NCBI RefSeq assembly: GCF_038087665.1
Contig: NZ_CP149925.1
Span: 1,860,870 to 1,924,869 of the forward strand
Reading direction: 5' to 3'
DNA: 64,000 nucleotides
From: Gallaecimonas sp. GXIMD4217
Lineage (GTDB): Bacteria; Pseudomonadota; Gammaproteobacteria; Enterobacterales; Gallaecimonadaceae
Position numbers and translations under genes: made by a program. The first letter of the stretch is position 1. Each line of letters opens with the position of its first letter. The notes beneath the pieces were generated by a model. The model ran no database searches and was not told the origin of the DNA. It saw only the letters and a list, made by a program, of their open reading frames with translations. Shown in pieces: positions 8,653-17,479 of this stretch.

Positions 8653-9009
8653 GGTTTACCTGGGGTCACTGACGAAAGTCCAGGATCCTAAAGGATTGGC
8701 CCCCATAAAAAAAGCGGCCCGGCCACCGCAACGACCTAGGAAGAAAGGGCTATTTGCGATGCTTGCCCCATGGTCTGATGAGCACGCAATCCAAGCCGAT
8801 CTGCCGACATCCTTGGGGTCGGTGACGGAAAAACCGGCCATCGCCGCTCAAAAACAACCAGCACTCTCTGTTAACCCCTCTTTACAAAGCCGCTGCAACA
8901 GGTCTTGCTAGGTCTCGGGTCATGCCCTTCTGGGCTGCGGTTGGCCTTGGGCAGTTTCAGCACTGCCCGTGGCAGTACAAGCAAAACCCACATAATCAAG
9001 GAGAGATCC
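8653..9009. other. 357-bp divergent intergenic region
   Basis: Between hrpA (leftward) and a lipoprotein gene (rightward). It holds a leftward-facing intrinsic terminator (8707-8729) and, near 8880-8909, a weak promoter-like TTTACA with TTGCTA 18 bp away for the rightward genes. A 61-codon leftward frame here has no ribosome site or family and I do not call it. Confidence 0.5.
8707..8729 (-). terminator. Intrinsic terminator in the hrpA leader region
   Basis: On the minus strand GCGG(T)...(G)CCGC forms a 4-5 bp GC stem directly followed by seven Ts. No leftward gene ends here, so it ends either a short leader RNA of hrpA or an unannotated small RNA. Confidence 0.5.
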
Positions 9010-9573
9010 ATGAGACCAATTCGACAAGGCCTGGTCCTACTGGCCGCGATAACGGCCCTGGCAGGATGCGAGAAGCTGGACGGCAAGGTGACCGCCGGCG
9101 GCACCCTCAATTCCCTGGGCGGCAACGGCAAGGCGGTCTTTACCGTCAACGCCCAGCGCTGCAACGGCAAGCCGGTCAAGGGCCACGCCAATTTCCAGGA
9201 CAAGACCGCCATTGACTGGCAGGCCCAGGGCGGGGTCAGCTTCAACGCCCGGGTCACCGATGCCGGCCTGTGCGGCGACGACATCCCCCTGGACGACGGC
9301 ATCCCGGTCTGCGATCTGGACTGCGGCCCAGGCCAGTACCAGGTGGACTTCGACTACCGCTCCACCAACCCGGCCCTGCCCGGCGAGGGCAGCGGCATCG
9401 TCTGCCTGATGGATACCGGCGAAGGCGTCAACCGCAGCTACGACACCCACGGCATCATCAACCTGCTCCGCATCGACTCGGGTCCCTTCTCGGGCTACGC
9501 CAACATGGGCAGCATGAGCGGCAACGTCCAGGCCCATGACTGCCCCGCCGCCGACGAAGACGGCAACAGCTGA
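9010..9573 (+). CDS. Lipoprotein of unknown function, upstream of the S8 protease
   Basis: A 187-residue protein with a lipoprotein signal: basic start MRPIRQ, hydrophobic core and lipobox LAGC with Cys20. The mature domain has several cysteines ('AQRCNGKP', 'AGLCGDD', 'VCDLDCGPG', 'IVCLMD', 'HDCPAA') and many Gly/Asp turns, suggesting a disulfide-bonded domain outside the inner membrane. AAGGAGAG at 8998-9005 fixes the start. It ends 26 bp before the subtilisin-type protease and the two are probably cotranscribed; a role linked to that protease is possible but not shown. Confidence 0.82.
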   Translation: MRPIRQGLVLLAAITALAGCEKLDGKVTAGGTLNSLGGNGKAVFTVNAQRCNGKPVKGHANFQDKTAIDWQAQGGVSFNARVTDAGLCGDDIPLDDGIPVCDLDCGPGQYQVDFDYRSTNPALPGEGSGIVCLMDTGEGVNRSYDTHGIINLLRIDSGPFSGYANMGSMSGNVQAHDCPAADEDGNS

Positions 9574-9599
9574 CCGCCCCAATCAAGGAAGGTGACACT

Positions 9600-11156
9600 A
9601 TGAACAAGCAACAATCGCTGCTGGCGGCCGCCATTGCCGCCACCCTCGCCCTGCCCGCCGTCGCCGCCGAGCCCCTGCCCATGGTGGTGGAATACAAGCC
9701 CGGCAAGGCCGACAACCTCAAGGCCGCCCTGGCGGCGCACGGCATAGAGGTGCGCCGTGATCTGGCCGCCTTCAACAGCCTGTCGCTGCGCCTGGACAGG
9801 TCCCAGTTCAAGGCCCTGGCCGGGCTGGACGGTATCGCCGGCCTCTATCCGGACGTGCCGCGCCGGCTGCTGGCCGAAGGCAGTGCCTCGGTGGAGGTTT
9901 CCCCCTACGGCATCGCCATGACCCAGGCCGACCAGCTCGACTACCTGGGCGGCAAGAAGGTCTGCATCGTCGATACCGGCTTCGCCTACGGCCACCCGGA
10001 TCTGCCGGACGCCACCGTTGACGGCGCGCCGGACGGCGGCGCAGGCCCCTGGGATCAGGACGGCCATGGCCACGGTACCCATGTGGCCGGCACCATAGCC
10101 GCCACCGGTGGCAACGGCATCGGCGTGGTGGGCGTGAACGCCACCGGCGCCATGGAGCTGCATATCGTGCGGGTCTTCGATGACGGCGGCGGCTTCGCCT
10201 ACGCCTCGGATCTGGCCGGTGCCGTCAACGACTGCGTCGCCGGCGGCGCCGACGTGATTTCCATGAGCCTGGGGGGCGCCCTGGAAAGCCGCCTGGAAGC
10301 CAGGGCCATGGACAGGGCCGCCAAGGCCGGGGTACTGCTGATCGCCGCCGCCGGTAACGACGGCAATGCCACTCACTCCTACCCGGCCTCCTACGACAGC
10401 GTGATGTCGGTGGCGGCCGTGGACGGCGGTGGCAACCACGCCGACTTCTCCCAGCGTACCGCCCAGGTGGAAATAGCCGCACCCGGGGTGGCGGTGCTGT
10501 CTACCGTGCCCGAGGGCATGGGCTCGGGGGGCATGGCCGGTGTCAGCCAGGACGGCATGGGCTACGAGGCCAACGCCATGGAAGGCTCCGCCTTTGGCGA
10601 TGTCACGGCGCCCCTGGCCGATTGCGGCCTGGGCACCGAGAGCTGCGGTGACGTCAGCGGCCAGATCTGCCTGATCGAACGCGGCGAGATCAGCTTTGCC
10701 GACAAGGTGGCCCAGTGCCAGGCGGACGGCGGCGTCGGCGCCATCGTCTACAACAACGCCCCGGGCAATTTCAGCGGCACCCTGGGCGGCAGCAGCCCGC
10801 TGATGGCGGTCTCGGTCAGCCAGGCCGACGGCCTGGCCCTGCTGGCCAAGGCCGGCATGGACACCAGCCTGACGGTGGCGCCGATGACCGACTACGGCTA
10901 CATGTCCGGCACCTCCATGGCCACCCCCCATGTGTCCGGCGTGGCGGCCCTGGTCTGGAGCCACTTCCCAGAGTGCGGCGCCAACGACATCCGCCTGGCC
11001 CTGCGGGCATCGGCCCAGGACCTTGGCGAGGGTGGCTACGACTACCGCTTCGGCTGGGGGCTGGTGCAGGCCAAGGACGCCTATGACTACCTGATGGCCA
11101 ACGGCTGCAAGGGCGGCGGCGGCAAGATCAGGGGCGGCGACGGCAGCCCCCGTTAA
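9600..11156 (+). CDS. Secreted subtilisin-family (S8) serine protease with PA insert
   Basis: A 518-residue preproenzyme. Order: signal peptide (residues 1-22), an I9-like propeptide (about 25-90, ending near 'GIAGLYPDVPRRL'), then the S8 catalytic domain with Asp125 ('CIVDTGFAYGHPDL'), His161 ('GHGHGTHVAGT') and Ser439 ('GTSMATPHVSG'). Between the oxyanion region and Ser439 lies a protease-associated (PA) domain of about 100 residues ('LADCGLGTESCGDVSGQICL' to 'GALVSVSQ'-like end), as in many extracellular subtilases. The C terminus is short and Gly-rich. A protein-degrading enzyme outside the cell is expected. AAGGAAGG precedes the ATG. Confidence 0.94.
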   Translation: MNKQQSLLAAAIAATLALPAVAAEPLPMVVEYKPGKADNLKAALAAHGIEVRRDLAAFNSLSLRLDRSQFKALAGLDGIAGLYPDVPRRLLAEGSASVEVSPYGIAMTQADQLDYLGGKKVCIVDTGFAYGHPDLPDATVDGAPDGGAGPWDQDGHGHGTHVAGTIAATGGNGIGVVGVNATGAMELHIVRVFDDGGGFAYASDLAGAVNDCVAGGADVISMSLGGALESRLEARAMDRAAKAGVLLIAAAGNDGNATHSYPASYDSVMSVAAVDGGGNHADFSQRTAQVEIAAPGVAVLSTVPEGMGSGGMAGVSQDGMGYEANAMEGSAFGDVTAPLADCGLGTESCGDVSGQICLIERGEISFADKVAQCQADGGVGAIVYNNAPGNFSGTLGGSSPLMAVSVSQADGLALLAKAGMDTSLTVAPMTDYGYMSGTSMATPHVSGVAALVWSHFPECGANDIRLALRASAQDLGEGGYDYRFGWGLVQAKDAYDYLMANGCKGGGGKIRGGDGSPR

Positions 11157-11165
11157 GGGCAGTAA

Positions 11166-11189
11166 AAAAGCGGCCCTCGGGCCGCTTTT
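11166..11189. terminator. Bidirectional intrinsic terminator
   Basis: AAAAGCGGCC/GGCCGCTTTT arms around a CTCG loop, between convergent genes. Confidence 0.92.
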
Positions 11190-11190
11190 G

Positions 11191-11604
11191 CTATCCTGCC
11201 TTGTAGCATTCGTGCAGCTGGCTGTCCATGGCCCGAAGCACGTCACGGCGGCTGATCACGCCGACCAGCTTGCCCTCGTCCAACACAGGGTAGATCTTGG
11301 GTTTCTGGCCGGTCATGCGTTCGGCCAGGGCCAGCACCGAGTCGTCCGGCTCGCACCAGAGCACGTCTTTTCGCATCACGTCCGAGACCTTGCCGACCAG
11401 CTCGCAGTGATAGCTGGATTCCAGCAGTAGGCGCAGGAAGTCCTGCTCCGAGGCAAAGCCCACCAGGTTGCCGGCCCCATCCACCACCGGGGCGCCGATC
11501 TGCTTGACGGACAGCAGCCTTTCCACGGCGGCGGCAATGCTCATGTCCTCCATCAACACCACGGGGTGGCGCTGCATGTAGTCGCTGACGACCAAGGATT
11601 TCAT
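11191..11604 (-). CDS. CBS-domain pair protein
   Basis: A 137-residue protein made of two CBS domains (about residues 5-60 and 75-130), with 'GAPVVDGAGNLVGFASEQDFL' and 'KIYPVLDEGKLVGVISRRDVLRAM' as the paired beta-alpha-beta signatures. Such tandem CBS modules sense adenine nucleotides or SAM and usually regulate a partner. There is no catalytic domain. Two adjacent ATGs are possible; the second (11604) has better spacing from GGGGAG. A paralogous stand-alone CBS protein lies at 37651-38076. Confidence 0.88.
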   Translation of the reverse strand: MKSLVVSDYMQRHPVVLMEDMSIAAAVERLLSVKQIGAPVVDGAGNLVGFASEQDFLRLLLESSYHCELVGKVSDVMRKDVLWCEPDDSVLALAERMTGQKPKIYPVLDEGKLVGVISRRDVLRAMDSQLHECYKAG

Positions 11605-11705
11605 CATGTCTCCCCTTGAGTAACACTCCCTTTAAGCATAGCCGGTCGTTGTTTTCTTGAGTCATAGTCCCCATAACCAGGTCAAAGACTTAGAGGATTT
11701 TTGGC

Positions 11706-12527
11706 TTGGCTATCTTCACCCTGCTTCTCGCCGCCGCTTTGCTGATCGCCTGGTTCCTGGCCGGGGACAAAGTGCTGGCCGCCTATTACCGCAGCCGGGA
11801 GCGCGCCTTGGGTCCAACCGAGCGTGCCCAGCTGGCTCGGGACATGCCGCTGTTCCCTGCCCTGCCGGAGCAGTTGCAGCACAAGCTGCTGGGGCTAGTC
11901 AGCCAGTTCCTGGCCCGTACCCGCTTCGTGGGCTGCGCCGGCCTGACCGTGACCGAACGGATGAAGAACCTGGTGGCGGCCCAGGCCTGCCTGCTGCTGC
12001 TGGGCCGGGACGAGCTGGCCTATCCCGGGGTCAGCACCGTCTACCTGTACCCGGACGACTTCCTGACCCCCCACGAGCTGCACCTGCCCGGCGGCGTGGT
12101 GGACGTGCGCGAGAAACGGCTGTCGGGGGAGTCCTGGCCGGACGGCCGGGTGGTGTTGTCCTGGGCCAGCTGCAAGCGCTCGGCGGCCAACCCCTTCGAC
12201 GGCGAGAACCTGATCTTCCACGAGTTCGCCCACCAGCTGGATCAGGCCAAGGGCCAGGCCACGGGTGCGCCGCTGCAGGCCAGCCTGGACGATGCCAGGG
12301 CCTGGCAGCAGGTGTTCCTGGAGTCCTACGACCGCCACTGCCGGGCGGTGGAGCTGGGGGTGAACGACCTCATCGACGGCTACGGCGCCCAGAGCCCGGT
12401 GGAATTCTTTGCGGTGGTGACGGAAGTATTCTTCGAAAAAGCCGCGGCCCTGGCAGAAGCAGAACCGCGGCTTTATGAGCAGTTACGCCAGTTCTACGGG
12501 CTGGATCCCCGCTACTGGCAGCCCTGA
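11706..12527 (+). CDS. mtfA: MtfA-family zinc peptidase (M90)
   Basis: A 273-residue homologue of Mlc titration factor A. The zinc site is 'NLIFHEFAHQLDQ' (HExxH) and the third-ligand region is 'PVEFFAVVTEVFFEKA', as in E. coli MtfA, which binds the glucose repressor Mlc and has aminopeptidase activity. Unlike E. coli MtfA it has an N-terminal hydrophobic segment (MAIFTLLLAAALLIAWFLAG), so it may be membrane-anchored. The start is TTG 11706 with GAGG upstream. A perfect 10-bp inverted repeat lies inside the 3' end (12438-12474). Confidence 0.88.
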   Translation: MAIFTLLLAAALLIAWFLAGDKVLAAYYRSRERALGPTERAQLARDMPLFPALPEQLQHKLLGLVSQFLARTRFVGCAGLTVTERMKNLVAAQACLLLLGRDELAYPGVSTVYLYPDDFLTPHELHLPGGVVDVREKRLSGESWPDGRVVLSWASCKRSAANPFDGENLIFHEFAHQLDQAKGQATGAPLQASLDDARAWQQVFLESYDRHCRAVELGVNDLIDGYGAQSPVEFFAVVTEVFFEKAAALAEAEPRLYEQLRQFYGLDPRYWQP

Positions 12528-12531
12528 AGGC

Positions 12532-12894
12532 TTAGTGCTCGCAGCTGTCGTCGCACTGGTGGTCGTCGGCCTCGAGGATCTGCACCAGATTGGCCTTGTC
12601 GAAGATGCGTACCCGGCGCAGGGGCATGGTCTCGTCTTCCAGGGCCCGGAAGATGCCGCGGGCCTCGCGGTGGAAGCGGCTCAGGTTGACGTCGCGCTGA
12701 GACAGGTTGGTCACCAGCATGGTGGCGCCCTCGGGGCGGATCAGCAGGTGATCGCCCTTCTCCCAACCGAAGTCGGCGATGGCCTCAGGGCTGAGGGTGA
12801 GCTCGTCTTCACCCAGGATCACATAGGCCGGCTCCTGGTGGTCCATGGCCGGACGGTTCACCACGGTTTTTCCCTGTTGTCTCGGTTTCAGCAT
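12532..12894 (-). CDS. Hypothetical protein
   Basis: A 120-residue acidic cytosolic protein, not recognised. Residues 25-75 ('AYVILGEDELTLSPEAI...GDHLLIRPEGATM') look beta-rich, and the C terminus is 'HQCDDSCEH', a Cys/His cluster that could bind a metal. ATG 12894 (MLKPRQQ) has TTGGAG six bases upstream; an ATG seven codons earlier lacks this. Its 3' end faces mtfA with a 4-bp gap. Confidence 0.7.
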   Translation of the reverse strand: MLKPRQQGKTVVNRPAMDHQEPAYVILGEDELTLSPEAIADFGWEKGDHLLIRPEGATMLVTNLSQRDVNLSRFHREARGIFRALEDETMPLRRVRIFDKANLVQILEADDHQCDDSCEH

Positions 12895-12946
12895 CTTTGA
12901 CTCCAAAAAAGGCATCTGCCATCAATTCGCCGCCAATGATAACCAC

Positions 12947-13876
12947 TTAGAACCAGCGCCGCCACCACATTGCCAGGGTGCCCAGGCCGAACAGGGCCAC
13001 CATAATCAGGCTCACCCACTCCCAGCCCCTCGGATCGTCCAGCCAGGGCAAGCCGCCCACGTTCATGCCGAAGAAGCCGGTGACCACCGACATGGGCAGG
13101 AACAGCACCGTGATGATGGACAGGAAGTAGAGGATGCGGTTCATGGACACCTGGCGGGCGGCGTCCATGTCGTCGCGCAGCAGCTTGGCCCGTTCCCTGA
13201 GCAGCACCAGCAGATCCAGCACCCGCTGCATGCGATCGTCCACCTCCAGCAGCAGGCGCACCGCCTGGCGGGGCAGCTCCTCGGCGCCGTCGTCCACCAG
13301 CTCGGTAAGCACCCGCTGCTGGGGCTCCAGATAACGGCGCAGCGCCAGCAGATCCTGTTCCAGCACCAGCAGCCGGGTACGGCTGTCGCGGCCTTTCTTC
13401 AGCCAGAGCGATTCCAGCTCGCCCATTTCATCGCCCAGGCCGTGCAGGTGGCCGTCCGCCCCCTTGATCAGCGACTTCATCAGCTCCCCCAGCACCGCCC
13501 AGGTGTCCTTCTGCCTGGGGCCGGCGGACAGCAGCTGCTGGACCCGCACCACCGAGCGCAGGCCCTGGCCGGCCAGGGTAATGAGGTGCTGGTCGTTGAT
13601 CAGGCAGCGCAGCGACACCATGTCCTCGGCCTCCTTGCCGGGGTTGAAGTTGATGCCCTTGAGGATCAGCAGCAGCCCACCCTCTTCCAGTTGGAAGCGC
13701 GGCCTGGCCTCTTCGGCCAGGGCCGCCTCCACCAGGTGGGCCGGGAAATACCGCTCCAGTCGCTGCTGGATGCCCTCCCTGTTGCGGTCCAGGTGCAGCC
13801 ACAGGGGGGCGGCGTCTTCGGGCAGCCGCTCCGGCTCCAGTGCCTGGACCGGCGCCAGGGCAAAGGCCAATTCCAT
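12947..13876 (-). CDS. zntB: ZntB-like divalent cation transporter (CorA superfamily)
   Basis: A 309-residue CorA-superfamily protein: a soluble alpha/beta N domain, a long coiled-coil stalk (about residues 130-245), and two C-terminal membrane helices. The pore motif is 'GFFGMNVGGLPWL'; the GMN...GG form with 'VGG' fits ZntB, which moves Zn2+ with protons, better than classic CorA (YGMNF). The start ATG overlaps the fumC stop (TGATG), so the two are translationally coupled. Confidence 0.88.
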   Translation of the reverse strand: MELAFALAPVQALEPERLPEDAAPLWLHLDRNREGIQQRLERYFPAHLVEAALAEEARPRFQLEEGGLLLILKGINFNPGKEAEDMVSLRCLINDQHLITLAGQGLRSVVRVQQLLSAGPRQKDTWAVLGELMKSLIKGADGHLHGLGDEMGELESLWLKKGRDSRTRLLVLEQDLLALRRYLEPQQRVLTELVDDGAEELPRQAVRLLLEVDDRMQRVLDLLVLLRERAKLLRDDMDAARQVSMNRILYFLSIITVLFLPMSVVTGFFGMNVGGLPWLDDPRGWEWVSLIMVALFGLGTLAMWWRRWF

Positions 13877-15237
13877 CAATCTTCGTCCTTGTTGCAGAGT
13901 TTTCGGGGATCGAGCAGCTTTTTCAGCCTGGCCTCGGGGATGTCGGTCTTTTCCAAGGCCACCTCCAGGATGGGCCGGCCCTCGGCGTAGGCCTGCTTGG
14001 CGATGGCCGCCGCCTGCTGGTAGCCGATCTCGGCGTTCAGCGCCGTCACCAGTATGGGGTTGCGGTCCAGGCTGGCGTTGATCTTGTCCTGGTCCACCTC
14101 GAAGCCGGCGATGGCCTTGTCGCCGAGATGGTCGCAGGCATTGGCCAGCCAGTCCACCATGTTGTTCAGGTTCAGCGCCAGCAGCGGCAGCATCACGTTG
14201 AGCTGGAAGCTGCCGCTCTGGGCGGCCACGGCGTTGGCGTTGTCCAGGCCCATCACCTGGACGCTGACCATGGCCACCGCCTCCGGGATCACCGGGTTGA
14301 CCTTGCCGGGCATGATGCTGGAGCCGGGCTGCAGGGCCGGCAGGCGGATCTCGCCAAGGCCGGCCAGGGGCCCGGAGTTCATCCAGCGCAGGTCGTTGCT
14401 GATCTTCATCAGCACCACCGCCAGTTGGCGCAGGGCGCCGGAGGCGGCCAGGGACGCCTCCTGGGCGGCCATCTGGGCGAAGGGCCAGGGATGGGGATCC
14501 ACCCTCAGCCCCAGGCGCTTGCTGAGCCGGGTGCAGACACCCGAGGCCAGCCTGGGATGGGCGTTGATGCCGGTACCCACGGCGGTGCCGCCCAGGGGCA
14601 GCTGGCCCAGCCGGGGCTCCAGCTGGCGCAGCTCGGCCTCCACCGCCTCCAGCTGCACCTGCCAGGTGGTCAGCTCCTGGCCCAGGGTCAGGGGCATGGC
14701 GTCCATCAGGTGGGTACGGCCGGTCTTGACGACGTCCTGGAGCGACTTAGCCTTCTGCTCCAGGGTGCGGCACAGCCTGTCCAGGGCCGGCAGCAGTGTC
14801 CTGGCGATGCCCAGCAGCACCGACAGCTGCAGGGCCGAGGGCACGGTGTCGTTGGAGCTCTGGCCCATGTTGACGTGGTCATTGGGATGCACCCCCTGCC
14901 CGGCCAGGCGCGCCAGCACTTCGTTGACGTTCATGTTGCTGGAGGTGCCGGAGCCGGTTTGGAACACGTCCACGGCGAAGGCCTGGCGCGGCTTTTCCGC
15001 CAGCACCTGATCGGCGGCGGCGATGATGGCCTCGGCCTGGTCCTGCGCCAGCAAGCCCAGGGCCTCGTGGGTCTGGGCGGCGGCGCGCTTGATCTCCACC
15101 AGGGCAGTAATGAAGCGCCAGGGCATGGCCTGGCCGGAGATCTGGAAGTTGTCGAGGGCGCGCTGGGTCTGGGCGCCGTAGAGGGCATCATCGGGCAGGG
15201 TGACGCTGCCCATGGAGTCGATTTCGGTGCGGCTCAT
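13876..15237 (-). CDS. fumC: Class II fumarate hydratase
   Basis: A 453-residue fumarase C: fumarate + H2O to L-malate in the TCA cycle, iron-independent homotetramer. Visible are 'SSNMNVNEVLA', 'TGRTHLMDAMPLTLGQE', and the family signature 'GSSIMPGKVNPVIPEA' with the catalytic serine loop. The 'VMGLDNANAVAAQSGSFQLNVM' stretch fits FumC rather than aspartase. AGGACC precedes ATG 15237. It is the first gene of a fumC-zntB pair; linking iron-free fumarase with a zinc transporter could be chance. Confidence 0.95.
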   Translation of the reverse strand: MSRTEIDSMGSVTLPDDALYGAQTQRALDNFQISGQAMPWRFITALVEIKRAAAQTHEALGLLAQDQAEAIIAAADQVLAEKPRQAFAVDVFQTGSGTSSNMNVNEVLARLAGQGVHPNDHVNMGQSSNDTVPSALQLSVLLGIARTLLPALDRLCRTLEQKAKSLQDVVKTGRTHLMDAMPLTLGQELTTWQVQLEAVEAELRQLEPRLGQLPLGGTAVGTGINAHPRLASGVCTRLSKRLGLRVDPHPWPFAQMAAQEASLAASGALRQLAVVLMKISNDLRWMNSGPLAGLGEIRLPALQPGSSIMPGKVNPVIPEAVAMVSVQVMGLDNANAVAAQSGSFQLNVMLPLLALNLNNMVDWLANACDHLGDKAIAGFEVDQDKINASLDRNPILVTALNAEIGYQQAAAIAKQAYAEGRPILEVALEKTDIPEARLKKLLDPRKLCNKDED

Positions 15238-15520
15238 GATAGGTCCTGTGGGTGGCGGATAGCCTCAGTGTAGTTGCCCGCCCAGGCAGGCCCCAAGCCG
15301 GTAAAATCGCTTTCTTTGATTCAGCTTTTCAATCAGTTAGGGCTTCAATGGTGGCGGCCACAGTGTCCACCGCGGCGCTGTAGAGACGGGGCCCGAGCCG
15401 CAGGGGTAGCCCTGGCAGCCAGCGGGATCAGGGAAAGGGCTTTCATGGGGTCGGCTGTCACCTGTTGTCTGGCCCTGGTGCCGGCGCTAGACTGGTCCGG
15501 CCTCAACGCAAGGACAAGCC

Positions 15521-16252
15521 ATGACCGCCACCCCCAGCCACAGCACCCTGCTGCGCCAGTCCCGCCACTGGCTGAGCCAGGAACAGCAACGGGCCCTGCT
15601 GCCCATCATCGACTGCTGTTTCGGCGGCATAGCCCCGGAAGACTACCTGCACAAGTATTTCCTCAGCGAAGGGCCCTTCGAACGCCGCCTCAAGCTCTTT
15701 TACGACGGCAGGCAGCTGGTGGGCTACTGCCTGCTGACCTTCAGTCGCGCTTGCACCCGGGGCCGACCCCTGGTGCTGATCGGCGCCTCGGCGGCCTTCC
15801 TGCCCGCCTACCGCCACGGCAACCAGACCCTGGCGTTTTCCATTGCCGAGGCCCTGGCCTACAAGCTGCGCCACCCCCTGACCCGGGTTTATTTCGCCGA
15901 CACCATGATCAGCCCGGCCATGTACAGGGTGATGGCCAAGGCCCTGGGGCTGATCTTCCCGCACCCGGAACATGAACTGGACGCCGGCGGCCGGGCCCTG
16001 CTCAAGAGCCTGCAGTGCGGCGTCATGGACCGCGAGCCCCACTGGCATCCGCACCTGTGCCGGGTCGGCCGCCAGGCCCAGTATGACGAAACCGAGCTGG
16101 CCCGCTTCCGCCAAAGCGACAAGGCGGAGATCCGCTACTACCTGGACATCAACCCGGATTTCCACCAGGGCTACGGGGTACTGGCCCTGGTGCCGGTGAC
16201 CTTTGCCAACCTGCTCAAGACCTTGTGGAAGCGCCTGGGGGCCCGGCCATGA
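15521..16252 (+). CDS. Acetyltransferase-like hypothetical protein
   Basis: A 243-residue protein. The pattern 'RLKLFYDGRQLVGYCLLTF' followed by 'GASAAFLPAYRHGNQTLAFSIAEA' and 'VYFADTMISPAMYRVMAKAL' is that of a GNAT-type fold with an N-acyltransferase beta4-alpha3 region, but I do not recognise the specific family. The last ten residues are basic and hydrophobic (LLKTLWKRLGARP). Its stop overlaps the start of the 2OG-oxygenase gene (ATGA), so the two are coupled. Confidence 0.7.
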   Translation: MTATPSHSTLLRQSRHWLSQEQQRALLPIIDCCFGGIAPEDYLHKYFLSEGPFERRLKLFYDGRQLVGYCLLTFSRACTRGRPLVLIGASAAFLPAYRHGNQTLAFSIAEALAYKLRHPLTRVYFADTMISPAMYRVMAKALGLIFPHPEHELDAGGRALLKSLQCGVMDREPHWHPHLCRVGRQAQYDETELARFRQSDKAEIRYYLDINPDFHQGYGVLALVPVTFANLLKTLWKRLGARP

Positions 16253-16583
16253 GCCCGTGGCGGAACTGGCTGCGCTGGCAAAAGGGCCGCCAGCAAAGCG
16301 GCTACGACAAGCTGCTGCTGTTGACCGGCACCTGGCCCCTGCCCTTCGACTGCTACCTGCTGCGCTTCAACGAGGGCAGCGCCATACCGCCCCATGTCGA
16401 CAGGGTGGGCTCAACCTGGTGCTGAAGAAGGCCCGCCACGGCGGCGAGTTCCACTGCGCCGATCCCCTTTATGCCACGGAGCGGCTCAAGCTGTTCCGTC
16501 CGGACATCAGCGAACACTGGGTCAGCAGGGTGGAAGCGGGCAGCCGCTACCTACTCAGCATCGGCTGGGTGAGAAAGGACTAA
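16249..16583 (+). pseudogene. 2OG-Fe(II) oxygenase-like gene with internal frameshift
   Basis: Translation from ATG 16249 gives MSPWRNWLRWQKGRQQSGYD, later 'PFDCYLLRFNEGSAIPPHVDR', and then hits TGA at 16423. A different frame continues the family: 'GLNLVLKKARHGGEFHC', 'RPDISEHWVS', and 'GSRYLLSIGWVRKD', ending at 16583. The first part carries the HxD iron motif (HVD), the second the distal His and the Arg that binds 2-oxoglutarate. The break is at about 16402-16412, where the HVD-to-LNL distance also looks shorter than usual, so a small deletion is likely. It is a pseudogene or a sequence error. It ends in a tail-to-tail overlap with the next gene. Confidence 0.75.
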
Positions 16584-17344
16584 TACTCGCTGCCCAGGCG
16601 TTCCACCCGGGCCGGCGGCGTCATGCCCGGCAGCCATTTCTGGTAGATGCGGGCGAAACTGCCGTCGGCCTTGCTGGCCTCCAGGGCCTGCTGCCAGGCA
16701 TCTATGGTGGCCTTGGGGGTACCCCGGGAAAAGGCGATGTAGAGGTGGTTATCCGCCACCTGGTACAGGCTCTTGACGTCGTCCTGATCGAAGCCGGCCT
16801 GCTCCAGCAGACTCGGCATGGTCAGGCTGGTGGTGCACCAGAGCTCGATGCGGCCCACCATCAGCTTCTTGGCGGACTGCAGCGGATAGGTGGTGTCTTC
16901 CAGGTTGGTAAAGCCCCGCTCGGTCAGCAGCTGCTCTTCCACGGCGCCGCGATAGACGCCGATGCGCTTGAAGCGCCTGGCGTCATCCAGGCTGTTGATG
17001 ACGATGTCGCTGTCCTTGACCGCGTAGAGATCAATGGTGCCGCTGGCGATGGGACCAAGCAGGGTGAACAGCTTCTCCCGGGCCGAAGTGCGGGTCATGG
17101 CGAACAGCACCACGTTGGGGTGCTGGCGCATCATGTTCCAGCCCCGCACCCAGGGCACCACTTCGATGGGGTAGTCCTTGCCCAGCCGCCGCTGCAGATC
17201 CGCCACCACCTCCACCGCCAGGCCGGTGGGCCTGCCCCCTTCGGTGTAGCTGATGGGCTTCCATTGTTCGGTGAAAAGGCGCAGGGGCTCTTCCGCCCCC
17301 AGGGGCAGGCTACAGAGGCAGCACAACAGCAACAAAATTCGCAT
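16580..17344 (-). CDS. Periplasmic solute-binding protein, family 3
   Basis: A 254-residue secreted protein with signal peptide MRILLLLCCLCSLPLGA, then the SBP_bac_3 pattern 'LRLFTEQWKPISYTEGGRPTGLAVEVV', 'VLFAMTRTSAREKLFTLLGPI', and 'LYIAFSRGTPKATIDAWQQAL'. No permease or ATPase gene is adjacent, so it may be an orphan sensor-type binding protein rather than part of an amino-acid ABC importer. GGAGGAAAGG precedes the ATG. Confidence 0.88.
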   Translation of the reverse strand: MRILLLLCCLCSLPLGAEEPLRLFTEQWKPISYTEGGRPTGLAVEVVADLQRRLGKDYPIEVVPWVRGWNMMRQHPNVVLFAMTRTSAREKLFTLLGPIASGTIDLYAVKDSDIVINSLDDARRFKRIGVYRGAVEEQLLTERGFTNLEDTTYPLQSAKKLMVGRIELWCTTSLTMPSLLEQAGFDQDDVKSLYQVADNHLYIAFSRGTPKATIDAWQQALEASKADGSFARIYQKWLPGMTPPARVERLGSEY

Positions 17345-17440
17345 GGTCCTTTCCTCCAGGGCACCTGAAGGATCCCTTAGTTGCCGGCCGGAAGGCTGTC
17401 AATGCCGCGGCAAGGGTTCGGCGCCAGGCAGGCCATGACA

Positions 17441-17470
17441 AAAAAGGCCAGTCCGGAGACTGGCCTTTTT
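17441..17470. terminator. Bidirectional intrinsic terminator
   Basis: AAAAAGGCCAGTC, a CGGA loop, GACTGGCCTTTTT: 13-bp perfect arms at the 3' end of the glycerophosphodiesterase gene. Confidence 0.93.
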
Positions 17471-17479
17471 CGAAAGTGT

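Noticed and set aside
8656-8841. 61-codon leftward frame upstream of hrpA
   Set aside because: It spans an intrinsic terminator and has no plausible ribosome site or homology.
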